From assembly GCA_049334165.1 (NCBI GenBank), contig JBEGHD010000008.1: a stretch of DNA of 64,000 bases; one strand, given 5' to 3'. The notes beneath the pieces are model-generated. The model ran no database searches. It was not told the DNA's origin and worked only from the letters and a program-made list of their open reading frames with translations. Both the position numbers and the translations under genes were made by a program. Every line of letters starts with the position of its first letter. The first letter of the stretch is position 1. This DNA is from JBEGHD01 sp049334165 (GTDB taxonomy: Bacteria; Bacteroidota; Bacteroidia; Flavobacteriales_D; Sanyastnellaceae). Below, piece by piece: positions 53,034 to 62,876 of this stretch.

Positions 53034-56000
53034 ATGGACATTTCACTTCGGACTTCTATTCTTACAGCTTTACTTCTGTTCTCCGTAAATTCTCTATACT
53101 CACAATTAAATTTAACAGGAAAATCAGATGTATTTACCAATACTACCAACCAATATGGTGTGGGAAACCCTCCCTCAAATGTGAATTATTACAGTTGGTC
53201 TGTCCAGGGTGGGAGCATAATTGGAGCTAGCGACCAAAGTTCTGTTGATGTAGAATGGACTTCTGAAGGAACATTTTCTCTTTCAGCAGAAGCGTTCGAT
53301 TCAAATGATCAACTGATTGATCAGGGATCAATCCAGATTAATACTTTTGACGACATTCAGCCGTCCCTAACTGTAACCGACATTCCACCTATTTGTGGAG
53401 GAAGCTCATTGGTTAGTTTTGAAATTGCTCAGCCAGATCCGGATGCAACAAGCTTCCAATGGGCGCTGCCAAATGGTGTTACTCTTGATCCTCAGAGCAC
53501 TGATGTAAACGCGTATCTCAACTTCGATGATTATCCGAGTGCAGGTGCTATAGAAATCACACCAGTATATCCGGCTGGCTCAGGGACGACTGCCTCTTAC
53601 CCTTTGACTTATGTGGTGTTGCCAGATCCGGCAAATCCTATTGATGGTCCGCAGTCAGTTTGCAGTCAATCTACATTTGAAACTTTCAGCTCTGTGGCGT
53701 CCGCCAATGCCGCAGAATATGAATGGGAAATTACTGGTGTATTCAACACGACTACCACCGAACCCACAATAACTATTGATATTGCGTCTATCACCGGCTT
53801 AACATCAGGTCTGTATACAGTTACGTTGACTCCGGTGAACAATTGCGGGTCAAGTGCTTCTTCATCTATCGACTTCTATGTTAACGACTACACTGATGAA
53901 AGCATATTGGAAGATATGGTGACCGATAACGAAATCCTAAATGGTGTGATGCCGGGCCTTACCATTAATCACTGTGAAGACCAGGGATTGCCAAATTGCG
54001 AAGGTGTTTCCAAGGAATTTGATAGAGCAATACTATACGCCACCGTTGATCTGGGCGAGGTTTTCAACTTTGGTGCTGCGGAAATCAATTCTACCAATCA
54101 GTTCTCCAAACATATCGAACTTGAAATAAGAGCCTACAACGGCCCTGACAATACAAGCACTCAGATCGCTACTTATGATGTGGTTTTCGATATCGACAAT
54201 TTCAACCCCGAACAGGTCTTTCAGGTTGATATTTCAGATATTTACCTGGATATCTTTCACATTGAAGCTGAAGTAGATCTTTCAAGTTACAGTGCTCCGG
54301 GAGTTGTTCCTATCGAAGACGAATTGAGGTTAGATCTTTTTGTAGAGCCAGAGTACCGGATTGGTCAAATTGATAACTCCCAATTGTTAACCATTGGGGA
54401 AGAAACTGCCGAAGGGAATGGCAGATATACTTTCGATTGGAGTTCTATTTGTGATCTGGAATTTCCAAACTATGAGTTCCAGATAATGCGTCTGTACAAT
54501 AGCGGACAGGATCAAAATCTGGACCCGGTTCATCCATATCCATCTACTATGGATTGGGACGCTGCTTTGAGTATTGAAACACAATCACCAGAAAAATCTT
54601 TAACCATCACCATTGCCGAGGGGTCAGGGGTTTACGCCTGGAGAGTTCGCCCGATAGGAAACCTCTATGAAGGAGGAATTGCCAATAGTAGAAATTACGG
54701 AGAATGGACAGCGTTTTACACTTATGATAACACTGCAGTCGATCCAACTCAGGCAAATGATGGTCTTGGTGACCTAGATGGTTTGGATGAAGATCGTAAC
54801 TGGATATATTCCAGAGTTTTCACCGAGGGTTCCTATAGAGAAGGTCAGGGCTTTAAAACCCGTGAAGAGGTTGTTTATGCAAACGGATTAAACCAGGCTA
54901 CCCAAAGTCAGCGACACTTGCAATCGAATGACGATTATATCGTGGCTACCCAAACGGTTTATGATTTCTCCGGAAGACCAACTTTGCAATCGATGCCCGT
55001 GCCCATCAATACAGATGGACTTGGCTACCAATCTCAATTGCTCAAGAGCACTGAGTCGGACGGTCAGGGTGGAACTACTGATGTGCCATACGGACCGGAG
55101 CATTTCGATGAAAACTCCAATTACAAAGAACCATCTGCAGTGGCTGCATCCACAGAGTTTGAAACCTACTACTCAAGTTCTGATAATGATGGTATACCAG
55201 GATCAGAAGGTTATCCGTATACCAGAACCTTATATTATCCTGACGGTTCCGGTCGCGTAAAAGAACAATCTGGTGTTGGAGAAACTTTCCGCTTGAAAGA
55301 TGAGGCAGGTAGAAAAACATCAAAAACATACTACAGCTCAGTTACAGATTCAGAACTCTACCGTGTTTTTGGCGATGAAGCGCCTTTGGGCCAAAGTGTT
55401 CAAAAGGTAATTACAATTGATCCGAACAATTCCGGAAACGTCACTTACATCGATAAAGAAGGGAGAACAATTGCCACATGTCTGACTATCGTGGAGCCTC
55501 AAACGAATACCCTGGAACCACTCGATTCTCAGGCCGAGGCTGAATTTTCGGTTGTTCAGAGTGTTAACGGTGACACTCCACTGGACGAATACAGTTCTAT
55601 AGCTTCATCGGAAATTACGTTAGCCGAGCCAACAGCCCTGACTATCGATTATTCATTAACTGCTGCTTCGATTACTCCATGCTTAGGTGGAGGTGACTGC
55701 AGTTATGAGATTCACTTTGAAATTTATAATGTTGAGGAACCCGAAATAAACTTATTCCCGGAAGGCCCGGTCTATACTTGCTCTGGGGGAACATGTAATC
55801 CTCAGTTGCCATCAAGCGTGACTACACCGGATCAATTGGAGCCGGGGACTTACATTATTTCCAGAACAATATACTCAAATACCACACCTCCGGGAGCAAG
55901 CCAGTCAACACTTGCAGACATGCTTGATGGTGCTGAAACTACAATTGAAGGACTCTTTCAAACTGAGCTTTTTGACCTGCTGGATGATTATCTGGCTGGA

Positions 56001-59000
56001 ACAGGTACTTCTCAGGATTTGAATATGGACGGTGTGATTGATATTCACGATTTTTACGAAGACATTAATGGCGGGCCACTTTCAGAAAATCAGGAATATG
56101 TAACTGTTGAGTTTAATGGTGTTGAATGTTCGGATGTTCAGATACCTGTATTTGATATTTGCGATACCGAAAGTATATATCCACTTGAATGTGACCCTGT
56201 AGATTACACCAACTTTTTGACCAGTAATCTCGAAGGCGACTGGTCTGACTATTGTCCGAATTATTTGCCAAACGAATTCCAGGATTTATTGACAAACATG
56301 TTAGATCCGGCAAAAGGTAATTATGAATGTGAAGACCTTTGGGAATGTTGGACGGGTCTGGTACAGGGAGCACCTGCCCTGGCGGGACTTTATGATTCCG
56401 AAGAACTTGAAGTTTCAATGTCCGTGGACCTTGTTCCGATGTTTCTGGAATGTACAGGTTATAAGTTTACAGGCATGACGTCTTCTGATTACGCGGGTAC
56501 TGGATTAGATAGTAATGAGGCATTGGCCTATGGACTTGCGGAAGTAGGTCCCGTTTTTTATGAAGATTACAATTTAGATAATGGGACAGAGACCTTAGAT
56601 TGTGTTGGCTTGGGAGAAGATGCCTCTATGGAAGAGATTTGTGCATGCAGCATTATTGAGACTTCGAACAACGAGGACCCAAACGAAACCGGACTATCAC
56701 CCGTGAGCTCTTTGGCTCAGTTCGGAAATCAACATTGGTTTAATTTTAATCAATGTGTGCGTGGTGCTGAAGCAGGTCAAAATAGCTCGGTAGTCCCCGA
56801 TAACCAGATGGCGGTTGACACTGCTGAAGAAATTCAAACCGAATGTGAAAGTCTCTGCCAGTCAAGAGAGGAATCGTTTAGGTCTGAACTACTCAACCTC
56901 TACCACGCCAATAATATTTATGTAGAGGGAATGGATGATTATTTGACCGAACAAGATCCCTACACTGAAAATTACGTTTCAACTGGAGTCTCAATCACAC
57001 AACAGAACTGGTTTGATTGGTCGCAGCCAGGCGGAACTTATGATGTTATCCAGGACGAAGACCTGCAATGTGCGGTAATGGGGCTAATCGACCATTGCGA
57101 AGCGTCTTGTGTAATAGAGGTGCAATATGATCCGCCTGGCTCAAATATTATTGAGTCCGTTGGAACTCCAACTCAGATTGAATCAGTGCAATCCGCGATG
57201 CTTGCTCAATACGAACTTTCCCTGCCCACTGGTCCGGGTAGCTGTGCCTCTGGTTACACTCTTGTAGATGAAACAGTGTTGGAGACCGATCCAGCACCGG
57301 TTGAATACGAAATGCATGATTTCTACAATTTTGAACCGAACCCGATACTTTATGATCATGTCTTTACGGTGAACTCCACAGATGACGCAATTACGCCTGA
57401 GACATGCAATTGCCACGTACCGTGGGTATCCTCTGGTACTTGTACATTGAGAGATGCTATTTTGATGGCCAACGAGATTAATGAAGGCGAAAACGCCTTG
57501 ATTATCTTTGATTTTGATGGATTCCAAAACGAGGAGGAAAGCAATCAGTCTTTCACCATTGAACTTCTTAGCGCTCTACCCAGTATTGAAAGGGCGGTTT
57601 GTATTGATGCCGGAACCTCCAGTGGCAATTATCTGGGAACAGACCGTAGAATTAAACTAGTTGGCCAGGGAACCTCTTCTTTCGATTGTTTTGAATTTCA
57701 GCAAAAGTCAGAAGTGAGTGGATTTGAATTTGAAGACTTTGATTATGCAATAAATTCCTGGACGGGTATTGATGTTTATGATAATATCTTTCACGATTGC
57801 GAAAGGGCAATTAATATTGATGATGCTCAAGCTACCTCTATCCCGGAAAGAGCAGAGGATGGAGTGATATATGGAAACATTATTGGTGGAACCGAGTTAA
57901 TACCGAATCCTGCTGTAAACACAAATATTCAGATTGGAATTTACCTTTCTTCAACTGTCGCGCACTACCAGGTAGGGGGGCTTGAAGTTGGAATGGCCAA
58001 TACACTTTGTGGTGTTCATCAGGTTGGAATCCAAAGTTATGGACGACATGGGTTTAACCGAAATCGGATTATTAAGTCTGATGATGCTAGTCAATTTACT
58101 TTCTTACCAATTTATTCAGATCTCGATGAAAATCAGCCCGGAAACCCTGATGTGGATATTACCGGAGCTACTTCTGCAGGAATATTTGGAACTGCTGAAC
58201 CTGGCTCCATGATTGAAGTCTTCTTGAGTAGTCTAGACGCCACCTTGAATGTGGATCGCAAAGCTGAAAAATATCTCGGTAGCACAATGGCTGATGCGAA
58301 CGGAGACTGGACATTTCAAACAATGGTACAGGATGGCAATCGATATGTTGCAACTTCCTCACTTGGCACCAACCCGCAATTTACTACCTCGGAGCTTTGC
58401 AATAGTTACGAAGCAGTTATCCCACCATGTGATTTTGAAGTCTGCTTCAAATGGCTGCCGGTAGATCAACTTCCAAACTTTGATCAGGGTCCTCCAATTG
58501 AGCCTCTACCTTGTGAAGAGATTCTGGAAGGGCAGCTCCTAACTGCAATTGGCGAACTTCAATACGAAATGATTGAAGAAGCGCAGGAAGACATCGAATA
58601 CCAGTACATGAATCAATGTGCTAATCCGCAGAATGTCTCTGACAACCTAACTGTGAGCTACAGCCTGGGATATCACCACTACACACTGTACTATTACGAC
58701 AGGGCGGGTAACCTGATTAAAACGGTACCACCTGAAGGTGTTGACCTCATGGACCAGGGTGAGCTTGATGCAATGGACAGAACAGTCCATCCGAACCACG
58801 AAATGGTTACGGAATACTATTACAATAGCCTCGGTCAGATGGTACGACAGGAGACACCGGACGGTGGAGAAACTTATTTCTTCTACAATGATGATGGTCA
58901 ATTGCGCTTTTCTCAAAATGCCAAACAACTGGCCGATGAGAAATATTCATATACCAAGTACGATGCTCTGGGAAGAATTGTAGAAGTGGGTGAAGCGGAT

Positions 59001-62000
59001 GCGCTTGCTCCAGGACTCATCGCACCGACAGATCAACAACTAAATAATAACGCATACCCTACCAATCTTGAAGATTGTGATCAGCAAGTATATACCGTGT
59101 ACACTACACCAGCAAATGAAGTGATCTATCTCAATGGCTCGCCTCAACGCAACTTACAAAATAGAGTGAGCTACACATACACCTACGAAGGCTTTTACAC
59201 ATATTATAGCTACGACCCCCACGGAAATGTAGAGTGGCTTGTGCAGGATTTTCCAAAGCTCGGAAAGCAATATATTGGCTACGAATATGACCTGGTGAGT
59301 GGAAATGTGCTGAAGGTTGCATACAATGAAGGTAGAGCTGATCAGTTTTATCATCGCTATTCGTATGATGCCGATGACAGGATTAGCTATGTTGAAACAT
59401 CGGACGATGGAGTAATTTGGGAAAAAGACGCCAGATACGATTATTATGATCATGGTCCGCTCAAGCGAACCGTGCTGGGGGAAGACTTGGTGCAGGGAAC
59501 TGACTACACCTACACCCTGCAGGGCTGGCTAAAAGCCATGAACCATCACAGCCTCGATGAATCAATCGATCCTGGTGGAGACAACCTCAATAATTCAGAA
59601 GTAGCCCGCGATGCTTTCGGTATGACTCTCACCTACTTTGATGGGGATTTTGCCGAAACCAACTCACCGTTTAGCTCGAGCCATAACCAGGCACTGGCCG
59701 GTGCTCACGATCTGTACAACGGCAACATTTCTTCCTGGGCATTTAGAGCGGGCGTAGAAGGAAGCACCGATACCTGGGAGTCCGCACCTTCTGGTTTCCA
59801 GTATCGTTATGATGAACTGAATAGATTGGTGAGATCCAACTATCACACTTTTAGTGGAAGCAGTTGGCAGGCTAATCCATCTTATTTATCAGAATATGAA
59901 TACGATGCTAATGGGAACTTACAGTCGCTTTATCGAAATAGTCCGAATGGAATTATGGATGATCTGAATTACACCTATAATTCGACCAATTCTAATCGTC
60001 TTGATAATGTTTCAGAGTCTGGTGTACTGGATGTTACTCCAAATACATCGAGTGACTTCGAAGGAGAATCTGACTATCAATATGACGAGATTGGAAATTT
60101 AACTTCCGAGACACACTTTCAGTCGGATGAGGATGAGAACAATCCTTCGTTAGTTAATAACGAGTATACTTTTATAGAGTGGACTGTCTCTGGTAAGGTT
60201 AAACGGGTGTCAAAGCAAAAGCCTTTGATGTACCAGGAATACACAGAGATACTAAACTTTTACTATAATTCTAACGGAGAGCGAATTGCCAAAGAGAGAA
60301 TACTTCCTCTTGACCAGGACACAACAGTCACCTACTACGTCCGCGATGCGCAGGGCAACATCATGTCGGTGTATCATAAGAATCAGGAAGACTTGCCAGA
60401 TGGCTATGAAGATGTTTATCGATTACTTGAACAACCGGTATACGGCAGCAGCAGAGTTGGACAGAAAAAATCTGATTTGGAGATGTGGCGCACCTTTTAT
60501 CCCGATGAAGAAACAGAATCACCATTCTCATACGTCACCGAAGACAGAGTCTTTATTTCCGAATACGAACACTTTCCGATCATCGGGCAGTGGGATGACG
60601 GCACCAATACAGAAGAAACCCAATTGTTTGAAGTCGATCTGGCAGGAACATCCACAACAGCCCAGGAGGCTATAGCTATACCATGGGGCGAAGCCGGAAA
60701 AAATACCTGTGTTGCCGAAGACCGGGACGGCAATGTCGTGTTGCGCTTTACCACCATGAATCAATATTCGGAGCCGCCTTACAACCTGTTCAGCGAATCG
60801 CGGTTGTACAACGCCAATGGAGATGTAGTAGCCAACAGTGAGAACATCTCATCAGACTGGCGAGGCAAATCCATGCTCACAAAAACCCCCGGAGCCAACA
60901 AACTTTATTATCTTTTCACCTTTAGTTTGGCCGGACTTCCCTATTACCATGTGATAGACATGTCGGCCAACAATGGATCAGGAGCAGTGATATCGAAAAA
61001 CAACATACTGGATACTGAAGGTGACTATGTGCAAGGCACAATGGCTCTGATAGAGGACCATAGTGGATATGGCACCGGCAGGCTGTTTATGAAGCGACAG
61101 GAAGGAGGGCAAACCCAGTTGATAAGCTTTGTGATAGGCGAACAGTCTCTCACCAAACAAGTAATAGACGAATTCATTACCACGGCAGTGAGCCCAGGAG
61201 AGATTCAACTCTCTGCTGACGGCCGCAAGCTGGCCGTGGCCAATTGCAACTGGCTGGCATCGGGCCAACCTACCACAGGTGAGTTGAGAGTTTACGCCCT
61301 TGATGTGGCCCATGACGTTACCGGATCAACCCTGTTTATTGACGTGCCACCATCTGACGAATTGCGAGTAGAAAGCATGTCCTTCAGTCCCGAAGGAAAG
61401 TGGCTCTACTACAGCGGCACAGCAGTAGGAACAAACACATCAGTAGAAGGGATCTACCGGGTTGGACTAGCCACAACTAATGATGGCACCCGGGAACAGG
61501 TAATGCTCACCCCGGGAGAAGTGAGGCGTGGCAAAGACGGGAAGATGTATGTTTACCTGAGCACCACAACTAATCATGATCTGGAGATCATTCCATCACC
61601 GGACGCCACGAACTTACCGTCATTTCAGCAAGTAAATCTCAACCTGGGCAGTGATGTTACCTTCACAGGAAACCTACCACCACAGCCCATTCGCATTTAC
61701 CCGGTAGAAAACAACATTTACACCCGCGACATTACAGATAACAAGGTGTATGAACTCACCGATCACCTCGGCAACGTGAGAGCTACCATTAGTGACATCA
61801 AAGTTGCGGAATATACCACAGGACCGTATACGAATACTGGTTATAAAGCTGATCTTCAATCCAAGAATTCGTACTATCCCGGCGGGTCTCTTATGCCAGG
61901 GAAGAGTTTCAATGAAACTTCCTACAGGTTCGGATTTAATGGTAAAGAGAAAGACGATGAAATTTCAGGTAGTGGAAACTCTTATGATTTCGGAGCCAGA

Positions 62001-62876
62001 ATTTATGATGCTAGAATATCTCGTTGGCTAAGTGTTGATGCATATTGGAAGTCTTACCCAAGTCATAGTCCATATAACTTTGCTCTAGATAATCCAATAA
62101 ATAACATAGACCCGGATGGAAATATTGTAATTCCTTGGGCTTATAAAAATTGGCTTTTGGGTTATTCTTGGTGGTCCTATCCTGATTTTACGGAAAATAG
62201 TCATGGAAAAGATTTTGCAAATACTTTTATTCACTTGTATACCGAAAAATCAACAGATATTTTCGCGAAGGTATATAACCAATTGGAAAGATCTAATAAC
62301 TATTATCGCTTTAAAGAAAGCCATTTTACTCCAGACGACAGAAATGTATCTGGTCGATTTGAATTGAATCATAAGGGAAGCAAGGATGACCCATATGTAA
62401 TTCGATTATTTTATTACCCTGAATTATCTGTATATGGGGCGAATAGAACAAGTCCGATCTTTGAGGAAGTGTTTCACGCAGGTCAACTTGATTATTATGG
62501 CGCAGAAGATGCTGGAGGGAAAACTCTTCTTCAGATAGAAGTCGAAGCCAAAGTAGCCAAAGCCTATGCAGGTGCAGCTGATAGAGGGTATGAAAAAGAC
62601 TTTCAAGATGATCCTGTTGTACAACAATTCTTTGATAAAGTTAAAGAAGGTGATTCTGTTTCTTGGAACTTACAAATTGCGTTTTATCAAAAGTTGGATG
62701 AATTTGTAAATGAAGTTTACGATTTGTATGATGAAAATTGGTTGAAAAAATATGGGGAGAAGTTTTTGAAAGAAAACTCTCCCGAGAATTATAATCTTTT
62801 TGAAGGTCTAGACTATTTTTATTTTTTAACAGCTCCCAATATTCAAGAAGGAGCCGAGGTAAAGCCAGAGGAATGA
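53034..62876 (+). CDS. 3280-aa RHS/YD-repeat protein with inserted beta-helix, beta-propeller and variable C-terminal tip
   Basis: Domains in order: signal peptide (1-23, ending SLYSQ); PKD/Ig-like repeats (about 25-290, with YYSWSVQGGSI and SFQWALPNGVT); an RHS-type region with FDRAILYATVDLG and QTVYDFSGRPTLQSMPVPI; a CSLREA-type beta-helix (about 1440-1800, SSGTCTLRDAILMANEINEG); YD repeats (from about 1885, YDRAGNLIKTVPPEG, YYNSLGQMVRQETPDGG, YTKYDALGRIVEVG); a beta-propeller-like insertion (about 2510-2890, SADGRKLAVANC and SPEGKWLYYSG); DHLGNVRATISD; and the RHS core (about 2950-3030, FNGKEKDDEISGSGNSYDFG, ARIYDARISRWLSVD, NIDPDGN). After the core a 250-residue tip carries EEVFHAGQ (3144-3151) and IEVEAK (3168-3173), suggesting a metallopeptidase-like toxin. 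Its DNA is much poorer in GC than the propeller segment. Release of the tip by core autoproteolysis is expected but inferred. Confidence 0.85.
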   Translation: MDISLRTSILTALLLFSVNSLYSQLNLTGKSDVFTNTTNQYGVGNPPSNVNYYSWSVQGGSIIGASDQSSVDVEWTSEGTFSLSAEAFDSNDQLIDQGSIQINTFDDIQPSLTVTDIPPICGGSSLVSFEIAQPDPDATSFQWALPNGVTLDPQSTDVNAYLNFDDYPSAGAIEITPVYPAGSGTTASYPLTYVVLPDPANPIDGPQSVCSQSTFETFSSVASANAAEYEWEITGVFNTTTTEPTITIDIASITGLTSGLYTVTLTPVNNCGSSASSSIDFYVNDYTDESILEDMVTDNEILNGVMPGLTINHCEDQGLPNCEGVSKEFDRAILYATVDLGEVFNFGAAEINSTNQFSKHIELEIRAYNGPDNTSTQIATYDVVFDIDNFNPEQVFQVDISDIYLDIFHIEAEVDLSSYSAPGVVPIEDELRLDLFVEPEYRIGQIDNSQLLTIGEETAEGNGRYTFDWSSICDLEFPNYEFQIMRLYNSGQDQNLDPVHPYPSTMDWDAALSIETQSPEKSLTITIAEGSGVYAWRVRPIGNLYEGGIANSRNYGEWTAFYTYDNTAVDPTQANDGLGDLDGLDEDRNWIYSRVFTEGSYREGQGFKTREEVVYANGLNQATQSQRHLQSNDDYIVATQTVYDFSGRPTLQSMPVPINTDGLGYQSQLLKSTESDGQGGTTDVPYGPEHFDENSNYKEPSAVAASTEFETYYSSSDNDGIPGSEGYPYTRTLYYPDGSGRVKEQSGVGETFRLKDEAGRKTSKTYYSSVTDSELYRVFGDEAPLGQSVQKVITIDPNNSGNVTYIDKEGRTIATCLTIVEPQTNTLEPLDSQAEAEFSVVQSVNGDTPLDEYSSIASSEITLAEPTALTIDYSLTAASITPCLGGGDCSYEIHFEIYNVEEPEINLFPEGPVYTCSGGTCNPQLPSSVTTPDQLEPGTYIISRTIYSNTTPPGASQSTLADMLDGAETTIEGLFQTELFDLLDDYLAGTGTSQDLNMDGVIDIHDFYEDINGGPLSENQEYVTVEFNGVECSDVQIPVFDICDTESIYPLECDPVDYTNFLTSNLEGDWSDYCPNYLPNEFQDLLTNMLDPAKGNYECEDLWECWTGLVQGAPALAGLYDSEELEVSMSVDLVPMFLECTGYKFTGMTSSDYAGTGLDSNEALAYGLAEVGPVFYEDYNLDNGTETLDCVGLGEDASMEEICACSIIETSNNEDPNETGLSPVSSLAQFGNQHWFNFNQCVRGAEAGQNSSVVPDNQMAVDTAEEIQTECESLCQSREESFRSELLNLYHANNIYVEGMDDYLTEQDPYTENYVSTGVSITQQNWFDWSQPGGTYDVIQDEDLQCAVMGLIDHCEASCVIEVQYDPPGSNIIESVGTPTQIESVQSAMLAQYELSLPTGPGSCASGYTLVDETVLETDPAPVEYEMHDFYNFEPNPILYDHVFTVNSTDDAITPETCNCHVPWVSSGTCTLRDAILMANEINEGENALIIFDFDGFQNEEESNQSFTIELLSALPSIERAVCIDAGTSSGNYLGTDRRIKLVGQGTSSFDCFEFQQKSEVSGFEFEDFDYAINSWTGIDVYDNIFHDCERAINIDDAQATSIPERAEDGVIYGNIIGGTELIPNPAVNTNIQIGIYLSSTVAHYQVGGLEVGMANTLCGVHQVGIQSYGRHGFNRNRIIKSDDASQFTFLPIYSDLDENQPGNPDVDITGATSAGIFGTAEPGSMIEVFLSSLDATLNVDRKAEKYLGSTMADANGDWTFQTMVQDGNRYVATSSLGTNPQFTTSELCNSYEAVIPPCDFEVCFKWLPVDQLPNFDQGPPIEPLPCEEILEGQLLTAIGELQYEMIEEAQEDIEYQYMNQCANPQNVSDNLTVSYSLGYHHYTLYYYDRAGNLIKTVPPEGVDLMDQGELDAMDRTVHPNHEMVTEYYYNSLGQMVRQETPDGGETYFFYNDDGQLRFSQNAKQLADEKYSYTKYDALGRIVEVGEADALAPGLIAPTDQQLNNNAYPTNLEDCDQQVYTVYTTPANEVIYLNGSPQRNLQNRVSYTYTYEGFYTYYSYDPHGNVEWLVQDFPKLGKQYIGYEYDLVSGNVLKVAYNEGRADQFYHRYSYDADDRISYVETSDDGVIWEKDARYDYYDHGPLKRTVLGEDLVQGTDYTYTLQGWLKAMNHHSLDESIDPGGDNLNNSEVARDAFGMTLTYFDGDFAETNSPFSSSHNQALAGAHDLYNGNISSWAFRAGVEGSTDTWESAPSGFQYRYDELNRLVRSNYHTFSGSSWQANPSYLSEYEYDANGNLQSLYRNSPNGIMDDLNYTYNSTNSNRLDNVSESGVLDVTPNTSSDFEGESDYQYDEIGNLTSETHFQSDEDENNPSLVNNEYTFIEWTVSGKVKRVSKQKPLMYQEYTEILNFYYNSNGERIAKERILPLDQDTTVTYYVRDAQGNIMSVYHKNQEDLPDGYEDVYRLLEQPVYGSSRVGQKKSDLEMWRTFYPDEETESPFSYVTEDRVFISEYEHFPIIGQWDDGTNTEETQLFEVDLAGTSTTAQEAIAIPWGEAGKNTCVAEDRDGNVVLRFTTMNQYSEPPYNLFSESRLYNANGDVVANSENISSDWRGKSMLTKTPGANKLYYLFTFSLAGLPYYHVIDMSANNGSGAVISKNNILDTEGDYVQGTMALIEDHSGYGTGRLFMKRQEGGQTQLISFVIGEQSLTKQVIDEFITTAVSPGEIQLSADGRKLAVANCNWLASGQPTTGELRVYALDVAHDVTGSTLFIDVPPSDELRVESMSFSPEGKWLYYSGTAVGTNTSVEGIYRVGLATTNDGTREQVMLTPGEVRRGKDGKMYVYLSTTTNHDLEIIPSPDATNLPSFQQVNLNLGSDVTFTGNLPPQPIRIYPVENNIYTRDITDNKVYELTDHLGNVRATISDIKVAEYTTGPYTNTGYKADLQSKNSYYPGGSLMPGKSFNETSYRFGFNGKEKDDEISGSGNSYDFGARIYDARISRWLSVDAYWKSYPSHSPYNFALDNPINNIDPDGNIVIPWAYKNWLLGYSWWSYPDFTENSHGKDFANTFIHLYTEKSTDIFAKVYNQLERSNNYYRFKESHFTPDDRNVSGRFELNHKGSKDDPYVIRLFYYPELSVYGANRTSPIFEEVFHAGQLDYYGAEDAGGKTLLQIEVEAKVAKAYAGAADRGYEKDFQDDPVVQQFFDKVKEGDSVSWNLQIAFYQKLDEFVNEVYDLYDENWLKKYGEKFLKENSPENYNLFEGLDYFYFLTAPNIQEGAEVKPEE

